Shown here one piece after another: positions 38,620 through 46,658 of a stretch of DNA of 64,000 nt. Position numbers and translations under genes: made by a program. The first letter of the stretch is position 1; every line of letters starts with the position of its first letter. The notes under the pieces are model-generated. The model did not search any database, was not told the origin of the DNA, and saw only the letters and a program-made list of their open reading frames with translations. Origin of the DNA: Pseudomonas sp. CCI4.2 (lineage in GTDB: Bacteria > Pseudomonadota > Gammaproteobacteria > Pseudomonadales > Pseudomonadaceae); assembly GCF_034350045.1 (NCBI RefSeq), contig NZ_CP133781.1:1952001-2016000 (forward strand), written 5' to 3'.

Positions 38620-39020
38620 TGGGTTATAACGGGCTGCTTTAGAATTTTTACAGTTCTAGTATGTTCAGCTCAACGGGGCGTTGTGTGCACGCGGCGCCTC
38701 GGTCGAGGCGCCATACATATATGCTCCATTCAATTTTAGGCTGGTGGAGGCGGATGCTACAAACGTGACTCCAGGCCTTCAATGGAAATCGTTTGGCACT
38801 CTATGTTCTGAGGCTCGTACCGTTGGTCTGAATTTAAGCGAAGTTCAGACAAGCAGCTTGAGAAATACACTTATCGATTTTGTAAAGTTTCCTAAGCCTT
38901 GCACGGCATAAATTTACGAAAAACCTTACACTGATAAGGTTCCGGTGTAGTGATGATCCGTCCAATACCCAATAAGATATGAGCTTAAGCCCACTCAGTC
39001 GTTCGTCTTGCTGACTGTCT
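38620..39020. other. Non-coding end of the island
   Basis: No supported gene. A perfect hairpin GGCGCCTC-GGTC-GAGGCGCC lies at 38693-38712 without a T run. A 76-codon frame (38681-38911) starting at GTG has no ribosome binding site and no recognised match; it may be a gene remnant. The right copy of the 13-base direct repeat lies here. Confidence 0.5.
38879..38891. repeat. Right copy of the 13-base direct repeat, possible attachment site
   Basis: TTTGTAAAGTTTC, identical to 22950-22962 and in the same orientation. It is located beyond the last island gene. Confidence 0.4.
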
Positions 39021-39046
39021 GGTACTCATAACCGTTCTAGAGTACC
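39021..39046 (+). other. Hairpin upstream of a terminator, possible small RNA
   Basis: GGTACTC (39021-39027) and GAGTACC (39040-39046) form a perfect seven-base-pair stem. Twenty bases later comes a good intrinsic terminator. No open frame crosses the pair. This could be the 3' part of a small RNA or the end of an island transcript. Confidence 0.35.
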
Positions 39047-39066
39047 GCTCCTAAAGAACTAAACAG

Positions 39067-39100
39067 AGGCTCCCAGCTCAAGCAGCCGGGGGCCTTTTTT
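39067..39100 (+). terminator. Intrinsic terminator before the peptide synthetase leader
   Basis: AGGCTCCC (39067-39074) pairs with GGGGGCCT (39088-39095) with one G:U pair, followed by six T. It would stop transcripts arriving from the island. Confidence 0.85.
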
Positions 39101-39300
39101 GTTAGCCCCATCTAACCCTCGATAACACCTCCATCCTGCGCATCACCCCTCAAACGCATCTAACTCTAAATAACTCCCCCGACAAACGGTCCCACCCAAC
39201 GCCACCAACCCCAAAACCTTACCCCATCTTCGCAATCCCCCATCCCGCTCCCCACCCACACCAAGCGTTCAACCTCCGTACAGCTTTCCTCTGACAGACT
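39101..39300 (+). promoter_or_regulatory. C-rich, G-poor leader upstream of the peptide synthetase, Rho-type candidate
   Basis: By hand count this 200-base stretch has about 93 C and 18 G on the + strand, with CCCACCCAACGCCACCAACC-like runs and little secondary structure. Such C>G bubbles are typical of Rho utilisation sites. The imbalance fades near the synthetase start at 39387. No open frame is present. Confidence 0.45.
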
Positions 39301-39386
39301 CATTTTTGCCGAGCCCCAGCGCCTAAAGGGACAGCCTGCCGCCGCCCCCCAATACTTCCAAAAACAATAATCCGAAGGCCTCCCCC

Positions 39387-42300
39387 ATGAATACTTCGAC
39401 TTTGCTGGAGCCTGATCAGAGCGTCTGTTTATCAGACGTGCTGTATGGCGCGATTCGCCCTGAGTTATTGCGTGAGGAGGTACTTGCCGATTTGCTCGAA
39501 GCCAGTGCGCTGCGCAGTCCGGGGCAGATTGCTTTGATTTTTGGGGATCGGCAGCTCAGCTATCGCGAGTTGGATCGGCAGGCGGATCAGGTGGCGTCGG
39601 GTTTGATCAATGCGGGCGTGTTGCCGGGGCAGATTGTCGGGTTGTGGCTGCCACGCGGTATCGAATTGTTGGTGATGCAAGCGGGTATCGCTAAGGCGGG
39701 AGCGGCGTGGTTGCCGCTGGATCAGGACACGCCGGTTGACCGCTTGCACATCTGGATGGACGACGCGGGGGCGGTGGGCGTTGTGTGTTGTGAGGCGTTG
39801 GCGTCGAGCTTGTCCGGCATTGGTCTGCCGCTGTGGACTGCCGAGGCGTTGTTGAGTCCAGGGGAGGGTGCGTTGTTGCGTCGGCACGGCGCGTTGCCGG
39901 AGCATCCTGCTTATGTGATCTACACCTCGGGTTCTACCGGGAAGCCCAAAGGCATCGTGATTTCCCAGCGCAGCATTTGCCACTTTTTGCGCAGTGAAAA
40001 CGCGGTGCTTGGCATCCGCGCGGCGGACCGGGTGTATCAAGGTTTCTCTGTAGCGTTTGACATGTCGTTCGAAGAAATCTGGATCGCCTATCTGGTGGGC
40101 GCGACGCTGTGGATCGGCCCCAAAGAAACCAGCGGCGACCCGGAAACCTTGCCACGCATGCTGACCGAGCAGCGCATCAGCGTGTTGCACGCCGTCCCGA
40201 CTTTGCTGGCGTTGTTCAGCGAAGACGTGCCGAGCCTGCGCCTGATCAACCTCGGCGGCGAGATGTGCCCCGAGTCGTTGGTAGAGCGCTGGAGCCGGGC
40301 CGGTCGGCAGATGTTCAACACCTATGGACCCACCGAAGCGACAGTCTCGGCCAGCCTTGCGCGGCTGTCGCCTGGGCAGCCGGTCACCATCGGAACGCCA
40401 TTGCCCAATTATGGTTTGTTGGTGATTGCCCCCGATGTGGTGGCCGGCCTCCCGTTAATCCTGTTGCCTCGTGGTCAGACCGGCGAGCTGTGCATCATCG
40501 GCCCCGGCTTGGCCGACGGTTACCTCGGGCGGCCGGACCTGACCGTGGAAAAATTCCTGCCCAATCCATGGGCCACGGGTTACCACGATGAGTGCCTTTA
40601 CCGCACCGGTGACTTGGCGCGAATAGACGTCGACGGCCAGGTGCAGTGCCTGGGTCGGGCCGATGATCAAGTAAAAATTCGCGGTTTCCGGGTTGAGCTG
40701 GGTGAAATCGAATCCCTGCTGGCGCAGCAGCCCGGCGTCGGCACGGTGGCGGTTTTGCTGCGCAACGAAGACGGTATCGACCAACTGATTGCCTATCTGG
40801 TCGCGGACACTGTATTGCCGCCCCAAACCTTGGCCGCTCAGTTGCGTAAAACCCTGCAAGCGTCTTTACCGGCCTACATGGTACCGGGGCGGTTCGAGCT
40901 GCTGGACAGCATGCCGCGCCTGACCTCTGGGAAGATTGACCGTAAAACGCTCAAGTCCCGACCAATCAGCATTGATACCAGCAGCGCCAGTCTTGAGTCC
41001 GACGTGGCTGAGAGCGCGGCCGAGCAGTTTCTGTTTGCAGCTTTGGGAGCACTCTTCCCCAGCCAGCCAATCCGCCGCGATGCTGACTTTTTCACAGATC
41101 TGGGCGGCCACTCGTTCTTCGCCGCCCGGCTGGCCTCAGCCTTGCGCGCCGATGCACGGTTTGCCCACATCACCGTGCGCGACATTTATCATCAGCGTCG
41201 CGTCGGTGCCATCGCCGCCGTATTGGAGCAAACCCCTGAGCAAGGCCCGGCCCACGTGACGTGGACGCCGCCTTCAGCTTTTCGTCGTTGGCGCTGTGGC
41301 GCGGCTCAGGCACTGGCATTACCGGCGCTGGTCTGCCTACGAATGATCCAATGGCTGGCGCCGTTTTTTGCGTACGACTTTCTTACCAGCAATTCGGGCG
41401 ACTCCGCAGCTTTCGCCACCGTCGCCTCGGTGGCGGTATTCCTAGCGGCTACCGTGTTGCAATTCGGCGTCGCGATCATTGGTAAATGGTTGATTGCGGG
41501 CCGGCTGAAACCGGGCAGTTACCCGTTGTGGGGCGTGACCTATTACCGCTGGTGGGCTGCCGACCGTCTGGTCGAGTCGGCGCCGGTGTACCTGTTGAGT
41601 GGCTCATCGCTTTACCCCCTCTGGTTGCGTGCGCTCGGTGCCAAAATCGGCAGCGAGGTCATCATTGGTTCGATGAACGTGCGGGCTCCAGAGCTGTTGG
41701 TCATCGGTAACGAGGTTAGCGTCGGCAACGGGGTCAGCTTCGAAAACGCCCGTGTTGAACGCGGAGAGTTGCACTTGGGCGCCATCACCGTGGGCGACAA
41801 CGCCTGCGTCAGTTCTTATGTGGTGATGGAAGGCGGCACTGCCGTCGGCGAACTCGGCCATTTAGAGGCTCAATCAGCCCTGGCTCAGGGTTGCAAGGTA
41901 CCGGCTGGCCGGGTCTGGAAAGGTTCGCCAGCACGGGATGTCGGCGCGTTCGATGCTCGATCCCAGCGACCAAGGCCTGACGTCACGCAGCAACGTCGTC
42001 TCGGGGAGACGCTGTTTTTCGTGTTTGGCATCCTCCTTGTCGCCCTGCTGTTTTTCATCCCGGTGTTTCCGACCTTTGTGCTGATCGACTGGCTTGACGT
42101 GCAGAGCGTTATGCCTTGGCTGCAAGGTGACTCCGTTGTCGTGCAACTGGCGCGCTATTTCGTCTTGGCGTTCCCGGCCAGTGCCGTACTGATTGTGCTG
42201 ACTGCATTGTTATCGGCGGCCCTGCGCTGGATCGCGCTGCCGCGCCTGAAACCTGGCAGCTACCCGGTTCACAGCACGACCTACTGTGCCAAATGGTTGG

Positions 42301-43427
42301 TCAGTCATATTCAAGAATCGAGCTTGAACGTGTTGTCCGGCATTTACGCCACGGTTTATGCGCCGTTCTGGTTTCGTCTGCTAGGCGCCAAGGTCGGCCG
42401 CGACGCCGAGATTTCCACCGCCCAAGGGGTTATCCCGGACATGCTGACGCTGGGCGATGAAACCTTCATTGCCGACGCCGTTATGCTCGGCGACGAGCAG
42501 ATCGACGGTGGCTGGATGACCATGCGCCCAACGGTGATCTCCCACCGTAGCTTCGTCGGCAATGGCAGCTACATTCCAGACGGCACCGTGTTGCCGGAGA
42601 ACGTCTTGATCGGCGTTCATTCCCACGCGCCACTCAACTCACAACTGTCGGACGGCGACACGTGGCTCGGTTCGCCGCCAATCAATCTGCCGGCGCGGGA
42701 AAAGGTCATCGGCAGCTACCCCGAGTCCCTGACCTTTCGCCCATCGCCCCTGCGGCGGTTAGCACGGGGATCGATTGAAGCGGTGCGCATCGTTGTACCT
42801 CACGCGTTGGTGGTCGCGGTCGGTTACACCGTGATGCTCGATTTGATGCCGCTGGCCAAAGACGGTCGCTGGGCGGCAGTGATCGGCTACCTCGCCCTTA
42901 TTGGACTGGCGTATGGCGTCGGCAATTACCTGTTTGTCGTGGCATTGAAATGGCTGCTGATGGGCCGTTATCGCAAGCGCGCCGAACCAATGTGGACCCC
43001 GTTTGTGTGGGTGTCCGAAAGCATCACCAGTGTCTACGAAAGCATGGCGGCGCCGAACTTCATGCGTTACCTGAGGGGCACGCCGTGGTTGCCTTTGGCG
43101 TTCAATCTGCTGGGCTGCAAGATTGGCCCAGGGGTGTACATGGACACTACAGACATCACCGAATTCGATTGCGTCTCCATTGGCGATGACAGCGAGTTGA
43201 ACGCAGGTGTGTGCCCCCAAACCCACCTGTTCGAAGACCGAATAATGAAAATCGATCACGTGGTTATCGGCAAGCGAGTCTACATGGGGCCACGCAGCGC
43301 CGTGCTGTACAGCGCGCAAGTGGGTGACGACGCACGCCTTGGTCCGCTGACGTTGGTAATGAAAGGCGAACACATTCCGGCCACCAGCAGTTGGACCGGT
43401 TGTCCGGCGGCACCGGCCCGAGCATGA
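39387..43427 (+). CDS. Pls/PosA-type single-module membrane peptide synthetase
   Basis: 1346 residues. An adenylation domain (about 35-530) carries the core motifs YTSGSTGKPKGI, FNTYGPTEATV, YRTGDLARI, GRADDQVKIRGFRVELGEIE and LTSGKIDRKTL. A carrier domain follows with the phosphopantetheine serine at 576 (DLGGHSFF). The C-terminal half alternates pairs of membrane segments (near 640-700, 870-960, 1130-1190) with three left-handed beta-helix-like soluble domains (KIGSEVIIGSMNV, KVGRDAEISTAQG, KIGPGVYMDTTD). This is the layout of epsilon-poly-lysine synthetase Pls, which joins one kind of amino acid into a homopolymer at the inner membrane. The Asp-Met-Ser-Phe-Glu sequence in motif A4 has an acidic residue that could favour a basic amino acid substrate; that is inference. 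It overlaps the transferase gene (ATGA). Confidence 0.9.
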   Translation: MNTSTLLEPDQSVCLSDVLYGAIRPELLREEVLADLLEASALRSPGQIALIFGDRQLSYRELDRQADQVASGLINAGVLPGQIVGLWLPRGIELLVMQAGIAKAGAAWLPLDQDTPVDRLHIWMDDAGAVGVVCCEALASSLSGIGLPLWTAEALLSPGEGALLRRHGALPEHPAYVIYTSGSTGKPKGIVISQRSICHFLRSENAVLGIRAADRVYQGFSVAFDMSFEEIWIAYLVGATLWIGPKETSGDPETLPRMLTEQRISVLHAVPTLLALFSEDVPSLRLINLGGEMCPESLVERWSRAGRQMFNTYGPTEATVSASLARLSPGQPVTIGTPLPNYGLLVIAPDVVAGLPLILLPRGQTGELCIIGPGLADGYLGRPDLTVEKFLPNPWATGYHDECLYRTGDLARIDVDGQVQCLGRADDQVKIRGFRVELGEIESLLAQQPGVGTVAVLLRNEDGIDQLIAYLVADTVLPPQTLAAQLRKTLQASLPAYMVPGRFELLDSMPRLTSGKIDRKTLKSRPISIDTSSASLESDVAESAAEQFLFAALGALFPSQPIRRDADFFTDLGGHSFFAARLASALRADARFAHITVRDIYHQRRVGAIAAVLEQTPEQGPAHVTWTPPSAFRRWRCGAAQALALPALVCLRMIQWLAPFFAYDFLTSNSGDSAAFATVASVAVFLAATVLQFGVAIIGKWLIAGRLKPGSYPLWGVTYYRWWAADRLVESAPVYLLSGSSLYPLWLRALGAKIGSEVIIGSMNVRAPELLVIGNEVSVGNGVSFENARVERGELHLGAITVGDNACVSSYVVMEGGTAVGELGHLEAQSALAQGCKVPAGRVWKGSPARDVGAFDARSQRPRPDVTQQRRLGETLFFVFGILLVALLFFIPVFPTFVLIDWLDVQSVMPWLQGDSVVVQLARYFVLAFPASAVLIVLTALLSAALRWIALPRLKPGSYPVHSTTYCAKWLVSHIQESSLNVLSGIYATVYAPFWFRLLGAKVGRDAEISTAQGVIPDMLTLGDETFIADAVMLGDEQIDGGWMTMRPTVISHRSFVGNGSYIPDGTVLPENVLIGVHSHAPLNSQLSDGDTWLGSPPINLPAREKVIGSYPESLTFRPSPLRRLARGSIEAVRIVVPHALVVAVGYTVMLDLMPLAKDGRWAAVIGYLALIGLAYGVGNYLFVVALKWLLMGRYRKRAEPMWTPFVWVSESITSVYESMAAPNFMRYLRGTPWLPLAFNLLGCKIGPGVYMDTTDITEFDCVSIGDDSELNAGVCPQTHLFEDRIMKIDHVVIGKRVYMGPRSAVLYSAQVGDDARLGPLTLVMKGEHIPATSSWTGCPAAPARA

Positions 43428-44029
43428 TCCCTAACGCGCTCGACGCCTTAACCGTATTTCCATGGCCTGGTCCGCCGTCGCACATACGGACCGGCGTGCT
43501 ATTGCTGCGCACCGCAACCCCGGTCGGCGCCAGTCGAGTCTACGCCAGGGATCACATTCGGCAGGCGTTAACCGAAACCCTCGCACTGACCCTGAATGTG
43601 CCGCAGTCGGCTATCGTGGTTATGTCGACGCCAGGACAACGGCCGCACATTGTCATTTCGGGTATCGGTGAAGTGGGTTTGTCGATCAGCCACGAAAGCA
43701 CCCTGTCGCTGGCGGCGGTGAATTTACACGGCCAAGTCGGCGTAGACGTGATGCAGGTGCAGCAAACGCCAGATTGGCACGCGGTGGCGCTTGATTATCT
43801 CGGTCCGGTCGTCGCGGCGCAGTTAATGGACATTGAACCTGCGCAGCGTGAGAAGGCGTTCGCCCAAGCCTGGTGTGCCCATGAAGCGCGTCTGAAATGC
43901 CGAGGTCGGGCGTTGGATGAGTGGTCCCAAGAGAAACAACTCTCGTGCCGTACTTCAGAACTGGCGTTGCCCGAGGGATTCGTTGGCGCATTGGCCCTGT
44001 GTTCCACAAAGGCCCCCCTCGCTAAATAA
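43424..44029 (+). CDS. 4'-phosphopantetheinyl transferase (Sfp-type)
   Basis: 201 residues from the ATG at 43424, which overlaps the synthetase stop by four bases. The enzyme moves phosphopantetheine from coenzyme A to the carrier-domain serine, almost certainly Ser576 of the synthetase next to it. Motifs: GVDVMQVQ, where the usual GVDIE has Met in place of Glu, and FAQAWCAHEARLKCRGRAL, matching the WxxKEA...K core with His for Lys. The double departure from consensus suggests a divergent dedicated transferase; activity is not certain. The gene ends with a GCTCCGG/CCGGAGC hairpin at 44031-44052 without a T run. Confidence 0.85.
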   Translation: MIPNALDALTVFPWPGPPSHIRTGVLLLRTATPVGASRVYARDHIRQALTETLALTLNVPQSAIVVMSTPGQRPHIVISGIGEVGLSISHESTLSLAAVNLHGQVGVDVMQVQQTPDWHAVALDYLGPVVAAQLMDIEPAQREKAFAQAWCAHEARLKCRGRALDEWSQEKQLSCRTSELALPEGFVGALALCSTKAPLAK

Positions 44030-44065
44030 CGCTCCGGTTTTTCTGCCGGAGCCATCACCTCATCT

Positions 44066-44201
44066 ATCGCCCGTTTGTCTAGCTCCAGCGCGCCCTCCAC
44101 TGCGCCCGTTGCTGATTTGCCTGATCTCAACCCATCGAAATCTCCGTTTCCAGATATCTGCTCATGGCTTCGACCCGACTGCGAGTCTTGTCGGCTGTAG
44201 G
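44066..44201 (-). pseudogene. Fossil of the 3' end of a second solute-binding protein gene
   Basis: Read on the - strand, this stretch gives PTADKTRSRVEAMSRYLETE, then ISMG, a stop, and DQANQQRAQWRALE. The intact neighbour gene ends PTTDKTRARVEAMNKYLETA, then ISIDWDQVNQQRPEWNARW. The DNA alignment with 44450-44586 is ungapped over most of its length. A TGG has become TGA, and the rest of the gene is missing. A tandem duplication followed by deletion is the simplest explanation. Confidence 0.85.
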
Positions 44202-44226
44202 CGGGGTGGTTCATATAAGCCGCGTC

Positions 44227-44280
44227 GCCAACAAGTTGGCTCTCAGATCCTGTGGGAGCAGGCTTGCCTGCGAAGAGGCC
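44227..44280. repeat. REP-type palindromes
   Basis: GCCAACAAGTTGGC (44227-44240) and TGTGGGAGCAGGCTTGCCTG (44251-44270, followed by CGAAGAGG) are typical Pseudomonas REP sequences. They lie between the fossil and the live binding-protein gene. Confidence 0.8.
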
Positions 44281-44345
44281 CATCACCCCCCTGCTGATTT
44301 CGAGCGGAAAACCTGGGTCGCCGACATTGATGCAGCAAACACAAT

Positions 44346-44425
44346 CTGTAGGGGCCAACGTGTTGGCGGTAGGCTGAATGCGGTTTATCAGGCACACCGC
44401 TTCGCGAACACGTTCACTCCTATAG
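44346..44425. repeat. REPIN-like pair of inverted REP sequences
   Basis: CTGTAGGGGCCAACGTGTTG begins one arm at 44346; the other, CGCTTCGCGAACACGTTCAC then TCCTATAG, ends at 44425 in the opposite orientation. This is the usual organisation of mobile REP doublets in Pseudomonas. Confidence 0.75.
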
Positions 44426-44448
44426 CCGATTGACTCGGCTCTCCAGAC

Positions 44449-45492
44449 CTACCGCTCGATGGTCTTGCTCCAGCGCGCATTCCACTCTGGCCGTTGTTGA
44501 TTCACCTGATCCCAATCGATCGAAATCGCTGTTTCCAGGTATTTGTTCATGGCCTCGACTCGAGCGCGGGTTTTGTCGGTGGTTGGGGTTTTTGGGTTGG
44601 AAGGGATTTGATCGCCTTCTTCCAGTGCCGGGCCTTGGGCTTCTGGGCTCAGCAGAAACGCCGCCAGTTTTTGCGCCAGTTCCGGTTGGTCGTTGTGGGC
44701 GATGGCGCATTCGGCGACGTTAAGCACCACGGCGCCTTCTTTCGGTTGCGCGTATTCCACCGGCACGCCCAGCAGTTGCAGGGTGCTGACGCCGGTCGGG
44801 GTCAGCGGAAAGATGGCCGCTTCATTGGTCTGGACCATTTCCGAGATCTTCGCCGAGCTGGCGATGTATTCCAAAACGTTAGGGCCGACGGTTTTCGGCC
44901 ACGCTTTGAAGCCCGGTTCAACGTTGGCTTCGCTGCCGCCCTGAATACGGTTGAACATCAAGAAACCGTGCAGGCCGAACGTCGATGACGCCAGGGACTG
45001 GAACACCACCTTGTCCTTGAACTGCGGGTTGGCCAAGTCCATCCACGAAGTCGGCGCGCTCCAGCCTTTTTCTTTAAACATTCGCGTGTTGTAGGCGAGG
45101 CCGGTTACGCCGAGGGTCACGGCCACGGCCTGATCCTTGATCTTCGCTTTGGCCGGAATATCCGCCAGCACCGGGCTGTCCTGAAGCGTGTCGCACAAAC
45201 CCATGGAAATGGCGCGGTACATGATGCCGTCGTCGAGGAATATGACGTGCATCTGTGGGTTGTCTTTGCTCGCTTGAACCTTGGCCAAAATGTCCGACGA
45301 GGTGCCAGGCACGATCACGACTTTAACGTGGTTGGCCTTCTCGAATGCGGGCAACACCTTGTCGGCGTAAACCCGTTCCATGGTGCCGCCGTTCATGCCC
45401 AGGTACAGCGTCGGATCGGCGTGGGCCGTGCCCGTCATTAGCAAGCTGGCCAAGGGTAGACAAGACAGGGCGATACGATTGATGTTCTTCAT
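44449..45492 (-). CDS. ABC transporter periplasmic solute-binding protein (polyamine/opine type)
   Basis: 347 residues with a signal peptide cleaved after about Ala25 (SLLMTGTAHA, then DPTLYLGMNG). It resembles the spermidine/putrescine-type extracellular binding proteins (PotD/PotF class): YADKVLPAFEKANHVKVVIV, SSDILAKVQASKDNPQMHVI. It captures substrate in the periplasm for the two permeases and ATPase encoded at the other end of the operon. It is the last gene of the seven-gene - strand operon; its start overlaps the stop of the flavoprotein gene by one base. The exact ligand is not known. Confidence 0.9.
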   Translation of the reverse strand: MKNINRIALSCLPLASLLMTGTAHADPTLYLGMNGGTMERVYADKVLPAFEKANHVKVVIVPGTSSDILAKVQASKDNPQMHVIFLDDGIMYRAISMGLCDTLQDSPVLADIPAKAKIKDQAVAVTLGVTGLAYNTRMFKEKGWSAPTSWMDLANPQFKDKVVFQSLASSTFGLHGFLMFNRIQGGSEANVEPGFKAWPKTVGPNVLEYIASSAKISEMVQTNEAAIFPLTPTGVSTLQLLGVPVEYAQPKEGAVVLNVAECAIAHNDQPELAQKLAAFLLSPEAQGPALEEGDQIPSNPKTPTTDKTRARVEAMNKYLETAISIDWDQVNQQRPEWNARWSKTIER

Positions 45493-46658
45493 TAACGCGA
45501 TCTTCCTCTAGGCAATTGAACGACGGTCCCCGCTTGCGCGGTTTGAGTGGTTTGAAAACGAGCGATTGAAAACGCTTCAATCGGCTGTGTAGCGGAACCT
45601 GAACACACCAGTTCGGCGAGGGCCTCACCCACCGCCGGGGCGATCTGGAAACCGGACCCGGCGAAACCGAAACCGTGCAGCAAACCCGCTTGGGTGGTGC
45701 TGACGCCAATCACGGGTTCGCGATCTGGCAGATAACCTTCGGTGCCGCTCCAGGTCCGAATCGCTTGGGCGTGCGCAAGAAACGGATACAGCTCGGCGGC
45801 GTTGCGCAGGATCTCAAGCACGGCGGCTTGGCCTGGACGTGCCTGCTCCGGGGTCATTGCAAACCCTTGGCCGCCGCCCAACACGCAATTGCCCCGCGCC
45901 ACTTGGCGCGCATAAATCCCACCGCCTTCTACCCCGGTGCTGACGTCCATCACCATGGGCAACGGTTCGGTGACCAGCATCGCCGGGTGCCCGGTGCGCA
46001 TCGGCACCGACTCGCCAAATTGGGCGGCGACGTTCCCGGCCCAGGCGCCAGCGCAATTGAGCAGCCACGGCGCGCGAACCTTGATCCCGTTGGCGCAGTG
46101 GACGTTGAATGCTTGCCCGTCATGTTCGATGTCGATGACGTTGGCCTGCTCGAACACCCGGGCGCCAGCACGTTGCGCGGCACGGGCAAAAGCGGGCGAA
46201 ATCAAACGCGGGTTGGCGTGGCCATCGTCCGGGCACAACGACGCTCCTTGCGCCACGTCCCCCACCCACGGATAACGCTCGCGAAGTTCGGCGCGATCAA
46301 GCAACTGCAAGCCCAAGCCAAAACCGCGTGTGGAGTCGGCATACGATTGAAGGGCGGCCATGTCCTCGTGACTGCGGGCCAGTTTCAAATGCCCTGATTT
46401 CACGTATTCGCCGTCGGTGCCGATCAGTTCGAGCAGGTTGTCCCACATCGCGTGGGCGCGCTGGGACAAGGGCAACTGACTCAGTGGCCGACCTTGCCGG
46501 CGAACACCTCCATAGTTAACCCCGCTGGAATGCGAGCCACAAAAATCACGCTCCAGCAGCACCACCCGTTTGCCTTTGCGCGCGAGCATCAAGGCCGCCG
46601 AAGCCCCGACGATGCCGCCGCCGAGCACCACGACATCGGTTTCGATCAGCGTGCTCAT
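45492..46658 (-). CDS. FAD-dependent amino-acid-type oxidoreductase subunit (DAO family, HcnC/OoxB-like)
   Basis: 388 residues. The FAD-binding dinucleotide fold is at the N-terminus (VVLGGGIVGASAALMLARKG, residues about 10-29), and the DAO-family end FGFAGSGFQIAPAVGEALAE is near residues 342-361. Alone it resembles glycine/sarcosine/D-amino-acid oxidases; with the next two genes it matches three-subunit dehydrogenases such as HcnABC, opine oxidases and related enzymes, in which it is the substrate-oxidising subunit. Its ATG overlaps the preceding gene by four bases. Confidence 0.88.
   Translation of the reverse strand: MSTLIETDVVVLGGGIVGASAALMLARKGKRVVLLERDFCGSHSSGVNYGGVRRQGRPLSQLPLSQRAHAMWDNLLELIGTDGEYVKSGHLKLARSHEDMAALQSYADSTRGFGLGLQLLDRAELRERYPWVGDVAQGASLCPDDGHANPRLISPAFARAAQRAGARVFEQANVIDIEHDGQAFNVHCANGIKVRAPWLLNCAGAWAGNVAAQFGESVPMRTGHPAMLVTEPLPMVMDVSTGVEGGGIYARQVARGNCVLGGGQGFAMTPEQARPGQAAVLEILRNAAELYPFLAHAQAIRTWSGTEGYLPDREPVIGVSTTQAGLLHGFGFAGSGFQIAPAVGEALAELVCSGSATQPIEAFSIARFQTTQTAQAGTVVQLPRGRSR

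Larger units (their letters stand above)
22950..38891. mobile_element. Genomic island with three-recombinase module and defence-like cargo
   Basis: The stretch starts just after ssb and carries three tyrosine recombinases, a small coiled-coil gene, an abortive-infection protein, a CHAT-domain protein and a helicase/kinase operon. Codon use and base composition differ from the flanks; the CHAT gene is markedly AT-rich. The outer limits given are those of a 13-base direct repeat and are tentative. The recombinase trio plus small protein recalls Tn554-type (tnpABC), RIT and gamma-mobile-trio (GMT) elements; which family it belongs to cannot be settled by eye. Both recombinase 2 and the tail of recombinase 3 look damaged, so the island may now be immobile. 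Confidence 0.6.

Noticed and set aside
38681-38911. 76-codon frame on the + strand starting at GTG
   Set aside because: No ribosome binding site, an early strong hairpin in the frame, and no recognised sequence. It may be a remnant, so it is mentioned only under the non-coding region.
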